Part shown: piece after piece, positions 1-12,100 of the stretch | Numbering within the stretch: the stretch's first letter is position 1 | Layout of the letters: every line of letters begins with the position of its first letter | NCBI RefSeq assembly: GCF_047496725.1 | Contig: NC_132985.1 | Location: forward strand, 5,974,001 to 6,038,000 | DNA length: 64,000 nt | Direction: 5' to 3' | Source: Anoplolepis gracilipes | Lineage: Eukaryota; Arthropoda; Insecta; Hymenoptera; Formicidae | Notes under the pieces: generated by a model | Databases searched by the model: none | What the model was told of the DNA's origin: nothing | Seen by the model: only the letters and a program-made list of their open reading frames with translations | Position numbers and translations under genes: made by a program

Positions 1-1078
1 TTCTAAAAGCCTTTTCTTTTAATGCTAGGACTGGTTTATCATATAATTAAAACTACGCGTGCAGATATTCGGTAAAGTTGAAGTCGATTTAGAATTTGAT
101 TCAAATGACACAATGTATAATACATGTACTTTGAATAAATTTAATCGTCCTCCGTAACGTATTATGATACATCAAAGAAATTAATGATACACTCCGTTAT
201 ATACACTGTGGTTTCGTTGTAACCGCAAACGTTACCACACCACACGGTCTTAAGTTGAAACAAAACGCAAAATAAAATAAGTACAACTTGACCTATAACT
301 GACGTGCAACTTAGAGAGACTGTTACATAAAAAAATTTTACACGATAAATATTTAATGCATAATAACGTATTTTTTTTTTTTATTATAGAGATTTTTTCT
401 TTTAATGAAGGAAAGAAATTCTTGCGAAGGAGAGACGAGATTTTTACAAACATTTCATTGACTGTGCAGTTTAACGGCGAAAGAAAATATTGTAACAATA
501 TATTATTTAAAGGTTTAAGCAATAAAAAAATATTTAATAAACAATTTATATAATGTATAATTTTTTTCAAGTTAGAAATTTTTTAGCATAAAAAGATACC
601 GATCTCGATATTTAATTTAAAGTGAAAACAATTAATTGCGACATTAACAAACTCACAATCCGCAATAATAAATTACAATCTATTACGACAGAGACGATTT
701 GCGAACCGGATTAAAAACTCGGAAAATAATCTCTTTTTTTCACTTGAATTTACGAATGCATAAATTTTCGCGTTACCGTATAATGATTAATCAATAATGA
801 GCTAATCAATTGACACGAGCGAATGAAAGTTCAATATGCTAAACCAAAATAGTGTTTATGTATGAATTTAGATACTAAATAATATACGACTTAAGATACG
901 AAAACGACGATGTAATGTCATTTTGTAACGAATATTCATATGTTAATTAAAAAAAAAAAAAAAAAAAGAAGAAAAAATGACAAAAAGCGAAAATATGACA
1001 AAAAAAATAAAGACTGAATGGAAGATTTCTCAGAAATAGTCACGGTCTTCGTGGCTGTCAAGAATTCAGAATGACTTA
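1..1078. other. AT-rich intergenic DNA, no gene seen
   Basis: AT-rich with homopolymer runs (a poly-A tract near 950-967). The short open frames near 250-570 are low-complexity, lack splice context and resemble no family I know. Nothing else is supported here. Confidence 0.6.
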
Positions 1079-1210
1079 TGGTCGGGGAAAGCTTAACTCG
1101 GTCTTAAAGGAATCTCGGCGAGGCAGCGTCAAGGACGACTTGATTCGCATAAGTGGCGATGCCTCCACCGCGAAAAGGTTAGCCTAATTAATGCGGTTGA
1201 CCGATCGGTC
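1079..1210. repeat. Diverged ~130-bp element, copy 1
   Basis: GC-richer island whose sequence order is echoed at 2031-2160. Shared blocks are a GGTCGGRGAAAGCT-like start, a CTTAAGGA-like block, then CGCGAAA, GTTARCCTAATTA and a CGRYCGATCGG-like end. Spacing is roughly kept while the intervening bases differ, as expected of an old duplication or two related regulatory elements. The TAATTA core is a typical homeodomain-binding core. No reading frame is shared between the copies. Confidence 0.45.
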
Positions 1211-2030
1211 GGATGATCCTCAGTTTCGTTTTACCAGACGTGAAAAACTGGAATTTAAATGTCCGGTTACGTAGAAATGTTCTTCTGGGAAGAGACACGC
1301 AATCGCGCTTTTGTCCTTTTCAACGTCTTAAAAAGAATAATTTTAAGACTAAATGTCGTCGAAAAAATAATCTACAATTTATTCGGAGATTATAGATAAC
1401 GGTATGTCAAAGTGATTAATTTTTTTATCATAATAAATGAATTATGTAATGTAACTTTACGTGTAGATCTCTAATTATTTTTATAAATCTGAAGTAACAT
1501 TTCATTAAATTTCACTTCTTTCTCTCTTTTTCTTTCTTTCTAATAAATATTATGTAATATTATATAATTTTTATATATTTAAAGCATGATAAATAAATAG
1601 AGGACAACTTTTTTTTTTTATATAACTTTCTTCGTATGACGTGTAGATTTTCTGTTTAAAATGCAGATATCTAGAGTTGAGCTCATTTAGCATATTTCCC
1701 ATTGTATTCCTCCTACGAGCTTACACGCAATCTCAACATGAGAATTATGTAAAGTGATTTATTCTTAACTCAATAATGAATGAAAGACATGTCTTTTTAT
1801 ATTTTCAAGGAGCAACTATTTTAGTCGACGTTATTATGCTGTCGTTAAGTGACTACTACATCCAATAACAAACATTTTAATTTGTTAATAATTGATCTCT
1901 GACGTTTACGGAGAGGTGATTTAATGCGAGAGAGAAAAAAGAAAAAGATAGAATAAATGCCGCACGTATAACAGAAAATCTAATCGTCAATGAACGATCG
2001 AGCGATTGATCGGTCAATCGGTTAGAGGGA

Positions 2031-2160
2031 CGTTCGGAGAAAGCTGGAGAGACGTCCTTAGGACTGTCTGTGCAACATCATCAAGGCCGTTTTCTTCAAT
2101 TGACGATGATTCCACGACGCGAAACCGTTAACCTAATTATTTATTGAACGGCCGATCGAG
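2031..2160. repeat. Diverged ~130-bp element, copy 2
   Basis: Second member of the pair with 1079-1210, in the same orientation. It lies in a CpG-richer stretch (about 1980-2310) between AT-rich flanks. A perfect 18-bp palindrome follows at 2285-2302. Function unknown; a non-coding regulatory role is a guess. Confidence 0.45.
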
Positions 2161-2284
2161 CGAGTCGCATTTCTCGGACAGTAGCGGAGGTGGAAAATAA
2201 CAGGAAACGTAGCGGCATCGATCAAAATGATTGCGAGCCGTGTAATCGGCCAATCGCCGACGTAAGTTTAGTATTTTTCATTTT

Positions 2285-2302
2285 CAAGCGAGCGCTCGCT
2301 TG
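2285..2302. repeat. Perfect 18-bp palindrome
   Basis: CAAGCGAGCGCTCGCTTG is its own reverse complement, sitting in a CpG-richer island. It could be a dimeric protein-binding site or chance. Confidence 0.5.
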
Positions 2303-2555
2303 ATTTATGAAACGCGTCTTTCATGCGTTCCAACATCAATTGCCACGTCCGTCCATTTTAATTCAAGTAATTCCTTAAGTGAATTGTATGTATTAGAAAT
2401 GTAAAGATGCATGCTTTCTAATTCTCTTTTTAAAACAGTTTCTCACACATACAGAGATCGATTCGATAAAATATTAATTGTTACTTTTTTCTCAGTAATT
2501 TAATTATCATGAGATAATCTCGAACTCTCTACCGTTTGGAAACCTCGTATAAAAG

Positions 2556-2586
<31 letters not shown>

Positions 2587-2940
2587 AACAAAACGATCCA
2601 TTCGTGCGGTTGATTGTCATTTCAATTTTATTCAAAACGGTATACTTGTCTTCGCCCGCCAAGGACGTACCTCAATTCTTTTGTGTATCGTCTAACCCAG
2701 TTACAGTCGACATGCGAACATATATGCACGTACAGCTACATGTGCGTTGCATATTTCTATTCGAATGGGAATAGTGTCGTGAGAGGGAGGAGGAAGGGAT
2801 TAGATCCTCGAATGCATTCTGTAATCGACCTGACGTAACAGGTTTAACTGTCCCCAACGCCATTTCGAGGACGGTGAACGGAAAACGATCGGCTGCTTGT
2901 AACGTGATAAGCAAAAGTTTGTTTTGGAACTACTGTTGAT

Positions 2941-3260
2941 AACTTTGATAAATCAGCCAAAACAGCTGATTGGGAAAAGTCGATAGCACTACTGCAACTT
3001 CCTATTAACTCTATTCGTAATATATGTATATTCAGTCGCAAAAATATATTTGGATTTACATCTGATAGTGAGAATTGAAATGATTGTTAGAGATTTATTT
3101 TATAGAAAATTAATAGAGATAATTTTCAAAAATTTCATTCTTTATAAGATTAATGTCTTCTCAAGTTAATTAATTGATAAGGAAATAAATACAAAATATA
3201 ACGCAATAGCTATTTGAGGTCTATAAACATAAAAATGATTATTTCCTTTTACAAAGAAAT
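2941..3260. repeat. 320-bp tandem duplication, first copy
   Basis: Begins AACTTTGATAAATCAGCC and runs directly into the second copy. By eye only three bases differ over 320 (CCAA/CCGA, GAGGT/GAAGT, ACAAAG/ATAAAG). Non-coding, and evidently a recent duplication. Confidence 0.95.
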
Positions 3261-3580
3261 AACTTTGATAAATCAGCCGAAACAGCTGATTGGGAAAAGT
3301 CGATAGCACTACTGCAACTTCCTATTAACTCTATTCGTAATATATGTATATTCAGTCGCAAAAATATATTTGGATTTACATCTGATAGTGAGAATTGAAA
3401 TGATTGTTAGAGATTTATTTTATAGAAAATTAATAGAGATAATTTTCAAAAATTTCATTCTTTATAAGATTAATGTCTTCTCAAGTTAATTAATTGATAA
3501 GGAAATAAATACAAAATATAACGCAATAGCTATTTGAAGTCTATAAACATAAAAATGATTATTTCCTTTTATAAAGAAAT
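3261..3580. repeat. 320-bp tandem duplication, second copy
   Basis: Head-to-tail copy of 2941-3260 with no spacer. No target-site or terminal-inverted-repeat structure is seen, so unequal exchange or replication slippage is more likely than transposition. Confidence 0.95.
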
Positions 3581-4085
3581 TGTCTCGATATACATACATA
3601 TAAAATACAAGACTGTATTTTTCCGCTCAATTTGCCGCGCTTTTCAACTAAAATATCACGTTTCATAAATTTAATGATGGCAACGATATTCTTCCACGGA
3701 TGGCCTTTTTCTTATCATTTGCAGTCGCACTGCCTTTATTTTGTCAAAACACTGGAACGAACAAAAGCGCGGTCAGCGAAGCGGCTCGCGGATAAAATTA
3801 TCGACGCGATAAGAAGAATATTATCCGTGCGAATGGTGGGCACGTGACAAACTATCAATTACTATACTAACCAAGTATGTACGTTAAGACGTCTATCGAG
3901 AAGTCGTAGACCCTCGTCGAAAGTCCAACGTGTGCCGATAGAAACTCAAATGAAAGCTGTCCGGCCAAGGGGGCGAGCGAACGATCCAAGTGGGAGAAGT
4001 CTCTCGATATGTACGTGCGTGTACACGTGTATACTCGCGATTGATTTTTATAACTTTTCTTTCGCCGCATAGAAATCTTTAGTCG

Positions 4086-4105
4086 CGAAGATCGATCGAT
4101 CTTCG
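4086..4105. repeat. Perfect 20-bp palindrome
   Basis: CGAAGATCGATCGATCTTCG is self-complementary, with more ATCGATCG and TCGCGA words on both sides (4081-4135). Possible dimer-binding site or cruciform; no gene is attached to it. Confidence 0.5.
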
Positions 4106-4179
4106 ATTCGATCGATCGCGAGCACTCTCGCGAACAGAGTTTCGAATGACTCGTTTAATTAATTGTTAGAAGTTTGACA

Positions 4180-4509
4180 TTTATGATAAATAAATATTTT
4201 TACCACTCATTTTTTCACATTTAGGTATTCATAAATATTTTCACTACTTAATTTTTGAAATATTACATCAATATTTTCTACACATTTAAGAGGAAAAAAA
4301 AAAAATTATACTTGATGAAAATATAGATTAAATATATTATTTGCAGTAAAAAAATAAATATTTGTTGGATTATTTATATATAAATCTTTACAATCTGTTC
4401 TAAGATTGTTAAAATCTTTATCAAATATTTTGGTAAATATTTATAAAATGTTCAAATAAATTGTAAATGTTTTTGTACATATTTCATATAAGTATTATGT
4501 GCTGTCTGG
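4180..4509 (-). mobile_element. Small TIR element (MITE), copy A, one end degraded
   Basis: On the minus strand it starts CCCAGACAGCACATAATA and continues with a body matching the element at 5493-5835 (TTTATAAATATTT words and a conserved AGATTGTAAAGATTT block). The far end near 4180 lacks a recognisable terminal inverted repeat, so this copy looks truncated or eroded. It has no coding capacity and is presumably mobilised in trans. The superfamily cannot be assigned by eye. Confidence 0.6.
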
Positions 4510-4514
4510 GTAAG

Positions 4515-5130
4515 AGACACCTGCACGCGAGAATCTTCGATTGGAAACAATCAGCGTGTATTTTCACCATTCAAGCAGGAGAGAAAGAGGACGAGAACGA
4601 CGGCTTAATTTCGTTCGCTTTCAATCCAACAGATTTGCAAATACCACTCTGTGGGCTATTCAAATATTAGAAATCTACACATCATACACAGTTGATTATC
4701 ACCCGCGAAAGCGTAGACAAGCTACACTTCACCCGAAAAAGAGATTCATAAGTGAACGTATGTTACGTCTACGACAGCCAATTAAATTAATTTCACTTGG
4801 ACGCACTGTTATCGGCGGACTTGCAACTTACATACATCTCGCTCGAGCTCGTTTTCTTCCAAGGAATACCGGGAGGTCGGTCTCGAAAGTACCGAGGGAT
4901 CGCATGCAAGGTGACCTATATATCCTAACAACGTTCCACAGAGTTGCTGACAGAGAACCGCGGCAAGAAAAAGTCCAGTTATCTCGGTACCGATATGTTA
5001 ATTCAAAAGTAATAAGATATTTAGCGAGGCCTCCTTCTCTCCCGATCCGGTCTTGAGAAGGGCCGGCCGATGAGAACGAACGACGAGCCGCGGTCAGGTG
5101 AGCCAGACGAATTTTAAATGGTGAAAGTCC
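4515..5130 (+). other. GC-richer island with unassigned 171-codon open frame
   Basis: A GC-richer stretch between AT-rich flanks. An open frame at 4541-5056 is arginine-rich and low in conserved character, with no signal peptide, membrane helix or motif I recognise. A good donor-like site (TCAG|GTGAGC) sits at 5094-5103 on the plus strand, so part of the island could be a 5' exon of a gene downstream or outside the window. I do not call it coding. A 27-base A run follows at 5161. Confidence 0.3.
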
Positions 5131-5373
5131 AGCCCCAGGAGAGCTGGATCACGCCCGATAAAAAAAAAAAAAAAAAAAAAAAAAAAACGCGCTGTCCCAT
5201 CGCGATATTTTTTGCACGGCAACGAGATCCGCGGGAATGAGATGAAAAACTGTCCGAACTTGCGAAAAGGTATTACGGTTTATCGTCGCGATAATTTATT
5301 GAAATTTACGAGCTAGCCATGCATCTTGCCTCTCGAATCTTGGCCCGATGATGCATCGACGTGATATATTTCA

Positions 5374-5375
<2 letters not shown>

Positions 5376-5420
<45 letters not shown>
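5376..5420. repeat. (TA)n microsatellite
   Basis: Uninterrupted TA dinucleotides for about 42 bases, in a CpG-richer stretch. Confidence 0.95.
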
Positions 5421-5425
<5 letters not shown>

Positions 5426-5492
5426 CGTGAGCGACATCGCATTCCGTGTCAGGTTTACCGAGTTTCTTGCGACGATTAATTGTCATATCCCA

Positions 5493-5835
5493 GATGGCAC
5501 ACAATATTTATAAAATATGTATGAAATATTTATAATAATTATTTGAATTAAAATTTCATAAATACTTTTGTAATCTTAGATTGAATAGATTGTAAAGATT
5601 TTTATCATAAATATTCCAGCAAATATTTGAAAAATCTTTACCAATTTATCATAAACATTATATAAAATATCTTATCTATATTTTAATACGTCAAGAACAA
5701 TTTTTATGATTTTTTTTTCTTTTAATGTATATATAATATATATATATATATATAATATTTCAAATAAATAAAGAGTAAAAATATTTATAAACACTTATCA
5801 TAAATATTTATTAATTTATTGTGCGCTGTCTGAGA
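5493..5835 (+). mobile_element. Small TIR element (MITE), copy B, both ends present
   Basis: The left end CCCAGATGGCACACAAT pairs with the right end ATTGTGCGCTGTCTGAGA, whose reverse complement is TCTCAGACAGCGCACAAT. The ~343-bp AT-rich body matches copy A at 4180-4509 in inverted orientation. No ORF. A short flanking TAT on both sides may be a target duplication but is too short to be sure. Confidence 0.7.
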
Positions 5836-5839
5836 TGTA

Positions 5840-7200
5840 TATGAATAAATACGATTTTTATTAATTAGTAATTTTCTTTAAATTCCTCAACTATTGAACA
5901 AATATGAAAATCAATATCATTTAATTTCTCTTACAAAAGCAATTTGCAAATAATCGTACATACTGAAATAAAGATGCTGGGGATCCCATGTGTATCAAAC
6001 ATTTAAGAGCCACTAATGTTTGCAAAACGCTCGCGATTTACGAAACGACGATGCACATGCATATGTAGCTGCAGGTGCAGCCTCGTGACGTCAGCATCCA
6101 TTGTTTAGCGACATTGCCGAAATGCATGCAACAACAGTTGAAGCAAATGCATAGATCAAATATTATTCTGCTCTCTCGAGTTCTTAGGAACAACAAAAGA
6201 TTCGGAATTTATTATAAATTTATTATAAAGAGAGAAAGAGAGCACACTATGTGGAATTCATTACTGCCGTTAAATGTGCATCTGCATCGCGATGCACGTG
6301 TTTAACCCACTGCCGGCAGACACTGTTTCACTCGTGTGACCCATATCTTTAAAATATTTCATAAAACTCGTACGATAATCGAAACAAAATATTTCAGGTT
6401 CCATTATACAGAAATATTAATAAATTTTATCTTTGGATATGTCTTTCTATTTTTTTAATTATCATGTACAAGTAAAGTATTTTTTTACAAATCTTTTATA
6501 AAATAAAATGTTATTTTACGATACGTATAAATAAAATTTTTCTAGGTCAAACTCGACTCAGCGTTCATTATTATATATTATTATAGTCGATTAATTTATA
6601 TAATTGAATGTGATTTATTTTAATAAAATCATTTATGTTTTTTATCTTTTATCGATATATAGATATATGGTTAAGTGTATATATTAATGTAAGTGATAAA
6701 ATATTTAATTATGATATTTCATTTATACGAGGAAAATATAAAGTTTACAAGTGTATGATTCTTCTCTTTCTTTTATGGATTACTTTAAAAAAAAATCAGA
6801 AATTTTGTTTTTAAATAAGGAATTCTATTTAATAAAAGATTTTTAATTTATATAATTGAGGTTTCTGTTTAACGTTGTTTTATTTTATTTATAATATTAT
6901 AATATTTTGATTTCTTGTAAGATTTCAATGCTTCTATTAATCTAACAGACATTAAATTCCAATTAAATTCTATTTCGCGACTTTGCCAGGATATTTATAG
7001 CGTTTTTGAGAGAAACAGCTGTGATCGCTCTGAGAGCGATTAAATTCAACTTGCTATCAACATAAATGTTCGATCAAGAAATAGGTTCTGAATCTGATTA
7101 ACATAAATAATATAAACATCCCGTTCTTTATCCCCGATGCTTCGTTGGCTTTAAGGGAAGATCTCTTGTCTTGATTAATCAATCAAACGCTTACTCGAAG
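5840..7200. other. AT-rich intergenic DNA, no gene seen
   Basis: AT-rich apart from a short richer patch near 6000-6310. The small open frames have no recognisable content. Confidence 0.55.
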
Positions 7201-8065
7201 TATTTCATTGATTAATCTAATCATCCAATCTTTAGTAACCCAAGACGGAATTTATAACGTCATTAATGCTCTCAAAGCGATTAAACTTGCTTCACTCGAA
7301 AGCGCTATTAATTACGTCGTTTATCTCGCGTCCGCGCGCGCTCGCTCTCATTTCCTAGAGAGTCAAACCTGGCGCATTCATTTCGCACAATTAAGTATTG
7401 ATTACCACGCCAAGTGGTGCCAGAAAAAAAAAAAAAAACACGAGGCGTTCGCTCCTTTCGATCGCGAAGAAAGGCCGCGAGTAACCGCGAGGTGTAAGAT
7501 ATACTTTTACCGCGGTTATGCGCTTTACAACCGCGTAAAACGCGAACGCGATCCGGGAGGAAGAAATTCGTCGGGACCCGGGGAGGGGGGGAGGGGGGGT
7601 CCTCCGAAGGAGTTCCGGGGCACGGGATGTGCATCGCTCCGCAGCCGGTTCGACTGCATTTCGTGTGACGGCGCACATTCTCTCGCATGCGCGCACACAC
7701 GCGAGCACATCCTCTGCACAAATATACCCCTCCGCGTGTCTCTCTTCGTGGTCTCTTCGTATCTCGTCCGATATCGCGAGCTCCGTAACCAGACGGAGAG
7801 ACCATATGCAAAATATATACCTGTACACGTTGGAAAGCGATCGAGACGGTTATTCTCTCGCGGCTCACTTTGCCAAGTCCGTCTCTTTCTCTCTCTCCCT
7901 CTCTCGAAAACCTCGAATTCTACTTCGTCGCGTGCTATTATCGAGTGATTAATTCCGTCTCCTCGCTCACTTTGCATTTTGATACCCCGGCGGGATAATG
8001 GGCCGCGATGTAAGAAATTGCGCGAAATGGAGATTAATCGCGCGCCCGCAGTTCGCACGATCGTC
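7200..8065. promoter_or_regulatory. CpG-rich island, possible promoter or 5' exon region
   Basis: Much richer in CG than its surroundings, with CGCG and GCATGCGC words (the latter an NRF1/Ewg-like core at about 7686). Open frames occur on both strands (up to 246 codons plus, 186 minus), which is expected in stop-poor GC-rich DNA and is not evidence of coding. It is arginine- and serine-rich in every frame, with no domain. Most likely a promoter/5'UTR region or a conserved regulatory island of a gene I cannot identify. Confidence 0.35.
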
Positions 8066-11000
8066 CGATCCGTTCAGCATGACGCTTATTTTCTGCGTCC
8101 TGTTTACGTAGATTGTAGATGAGAGAGAGAGAGAGAAGAGGAAGAGAAGAGGGATTACTCAAACTCTTTGCGTCGTTAGATTACTGCTCGATGACACCAC
8201 ATTGTGATCACGAAAATAATACATATGCTTTAATGAAGCGCACTGGGATTTCCAATTTTAATTTTAATGACAGATTTTTCAATAAATTTTTCATTAATAG
8301 AAAACGATGTGTATAAGCTCTCTAAAAATCAATTTAAACAATTAAACAGGAACAAGGTATGGAGAGCTGATTTTTAAAAAAACTATAATAATAATTAAAA
8401 GTACATGAGGTTTAATTTAATAATATTAATGATGGTAAGAGGCGCAATAAATTAATACAAAAAACCAATACAAGCAAATAACGTTTTTCATTAATTCTTT
8501 TATTGAAAAATAAATTTACTTAAATTAAATTAAAAATCGACAAATAAATTTAATTTAATTTAAGCCAATTAATTCTTTATTATTTTTGTTAATTTTATTC
8601 GTTAAAATCCTGCGCGAGTCCTTTCATGGCGTAGAGAGCCACGAGATATGCTCAAACGCAGTCGAGATTCCAGTGATTATTCCATGAATATAACCTACGA
8701 GCATATTCCCAGCTTAGACTAACATGATTTGATCTCTGACGACGTACATGTACATGTACATTTGTCTGTCTATTCATTTCTTTCTGCTTCCCTCAATCTT
8801 CCCTTCTCGGACATGCTTGGAATCACAATTTTAAGTATCCTAAACACCTGCGAATTATAAATCACGTGCGGAATTGCTGAACGATTTTATTCGATTAATA
8901 TTAAAAATTATTTATTAAGTATCGTATAAACGATATATTCATAATTAATAATTAACTGCAAATTTAAATTTTCTACGTTTGATGTACATTTTACTTCTTT
9001 CTTTAGACAGATATTTTTCCAATAAAAATAATTACAAAATTACTAAAAAAATTCTTTATTTAATATTTATTATAAGATATAAACTTTTTTATAAACATAT
9101 AAAGAGTAGAAGTTTTTAATTATTTTTAAAAATTTACTTTATAAATAACAAGTATTGTAATTTAACAAAAATTACAAATCACTCATCACATAGTCGTCAC
9201 TTATGCCTTTCCGTGTTTCTTCTTTCGTTTATTTTCTTTGTTGCGTCTTCATATCCCGGCACTCACACGATACTCACTCACGAAAATACGGATAATTATC
9301 ATTGTACGTACTACGCACAATAATTATCAATTTACGTGCGATACTTCACTCAGCATTCTCTACGTTGATCGACGACAACATACATTTTATATTGCAACGC
9401 AAAAATCACGATTGCATGAAGCTATGATTCGCTTGACACTGAAAAAAATCTCGCGGTCGAATTCACACAATGCTTGTTCTCACGACGCTTGTTAATGAAC
9501 AGTATACGTGCGTATCTTTCGTTTGATTTATTCGATAAAATTTTATATTCCGCAATTTTTATATCTCTCATTATTACATAAATAGATAGGTACACAGAAA
9601 ATGAATAGGTATACACATTAAAATAAAAAATGATTCCGCAGAATGCAGGAATATACTATCGTCTCAGGAAAATTAATTTTCAACGAATGAAGCATATAAA
9701 TTATACAGCATTCGATAAATCAGTGGCCACATGATGTTATACAAATTAACAGCCTATTAAAGCGCAATAATCGTGAAAATTATTTAATCACGCGGGTTAA
9801 TAATCGTAAAGAGCACAATTCGACAGATGTAATAATACACTACTACCAGTTTCTCGCTTGAGTATCACTGCGCAAATAACAACCAAATGTATAAATAATG
9901 TGTGTTTATACTCTCAATACGTATATTATTTATATGCGATTGTTTTGTTGACATTCCTGCCGCAGGAGTCAAACGAGAAGACAGTACGTCTCTCAAAACG
10001 CGATCACTTTCTACGATTGTTACAATTATTTTATTTCATTTATATTATAGTGATAGATAATAAAATTACCGAATGACTCAAATGAAATATATGTGTATAT
10101 ACTATTTATTAGTAAGCATTGTGAGAATAGTATTGTGAGAACTCGACCACGTGATTTTTTATCGAGAGGATTATAGTTTCGTTTAATGGCGATTTTTTCG
10201 GAACAATATGAAATAATAATTAGTGCGCGCAATATTAATTAATGAATCATGTTTTTGCGAGTGAGTATCATGAAGAAGCATAACACGACAATGAGGCCAT
10301 GATGAGATAAACAATTGATAATTTTGTTGATTTATTATTTGATTTTTTTGTAAAATTTATAAGAATTTTATTTCTATTTTTTATGTTTTTGATATGAAAC
10401 TTATATTTGAAACAATTTTTTGGGAAATTCTGTTATTTCTATTATTAAATATTTGTCAAAAGCAGCAGCAAATACAATTTTGTACTCAATAATTATTTCG
10501 TAAAATATTAATATATTATTTGTTATTATTAATATAATATATTTTTTGAAATATTAATTAAATATTATTTTTTTTTATTTTAAATATTAATTTAATATTT
10601 ATTTTGTTCTATACAATTTATTTAGATATATTTAGATGTACTTTACAGATTAATGTTGTGTTTTTTATTGTTACATTTTATTGTTGCATCAACATTATTT
10701 TTTATTTTAATCTCGTGTAATCACAGATGTTACATGTAAAAAAATTTGAATTTTTAATAATGCAGCAGTTACATTTGCATTTTAGGACATACAAGTTAGA
10801 GATGTCATAAGCTATTTTTAGACGGTGCTTCTGTGAATCGCGTGTATATTATTATAATGATCTCTCGAAATTTCATTAACGTGGCACTTACATGTGAAAT
10901 TAAATTCGCGTGTGACTAATATAATGCACATATATGTATAAGTTCGTTGAACAATGAGTTGATTTATCTTCTTTTTACTTAATAATTTTTCGTGATTAAT

Positions 11001-12100
11001 CTAACTTTTTAGTGTAGAACAAATACATATATTTTTCTCGGGAAAAAAAAAAATTGTACCTAGAAATTAAAGTTAATCCATTAAGAAGATAGAAAAATCG
11101 TGGCGGATTATTGTTGATTGTAAACATGTGGCGTGGTATAAATATCATAAAGCGAACATATCTAAGAATTGTGATAATGTTTATGATCGTACGTGCGTAT
11201 CATATTTCTGCTACCGGCTAGTAGATAAAGGGCGTTTATGAATCGTAAGCTCTCGCGCTGCTCTGGGCATTCAAATCACCGGTCAGTGCTCCGCTTGGTT
11301 ATCATCTACCTCTGTTGCAAACCGGGAATAAACGCGCGCGCTGTGTTTTCGCGTGTCGCGGTAACATTAATGTACGTTATTTCGTAGACTTACACGCAGG
11401 ATGGCAATTACGCGAAAATTATTATATTTAGACGGTAATTAAATGAAGAAAAGTGCAACTGCGTTGCTCTCATAATGAAAATATTTAAAGGAATTTTCTA
11501 TTGCATGTAATAGAATACATAGTCTCGTAAAAAAAAGAGTTATAATTCTATAAATCATTACATAAATCAATAGCTAGCATTTTAGCATACTCGTCTTTCG
11601 ACATCCTATTTCGTCACCTCACTCTCCATAAAAAGTGAATGGCATCGACAGACGTATGTCATAAAAATACCATAGCTATCAATTTACAAGTTTATAATTA
11701 TTTAAATGAATGTGTTACGTAACATTTAAATTCATTTTACTTAATCTGCATTTATAAAAGAGAGCATTAATTCTAACAATCTCGTTAAGTATACGAAATT
11801 TCTCTTGAAAGTCAAATTAAATATAATATATTTATAATATTTTCATCGCGAGAGCTTTAAACTCTATATTATTTTCTCAACTATAAAGAGCATATTTAAA
11901 AAATGATAACCATTTGAAATTTATCAGAATTTCTCATTCCCTTTTTTTCCGGTTCTTTAGTGTCAAATTGTAATTTATGGTTTGCTTGAATAAAAAGCGT
12001 ATTTTTTTGAAAGAAATTATATATATGTATACTATCATCTATGCTCTTAGATAAAAAAAAAATCTCTTTTCAACAACTTACCCTAACCGTTTTTATATCC
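8066..12100. other. AT-rich intergenic or intronic DNA, no gene seen
   Basis: Long AT-rich stretch. A slightly GC-richer patch at about 11200-11410 contains TCAGT, an arthropod initiator-like word, at 11283-11287, but no TATA box at the right distance and no coding frame behind it. Nothing else is supported. Confidence 0.5.

Noticed and set aside
7640..7660. tRNA B-box-like GGTTCGACTGC
   Set aside because: The 3' half departs from the B-box consensus, there is no A-box at the right distance and no cloverleaf can be drawn.
7208..7948. 246-codon plus-strand frame
   Set aside because: GC-rich DNA with few stops gives similar frames on both strands. No domain, signal or splice pattern supports it.
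11125..11300. TATAAATA at about 11137 and a TCAGT initiator at 11283
   Set aside because: They are about 150 bases apart, so they do not form one core promoter, and no coding exon follows either.
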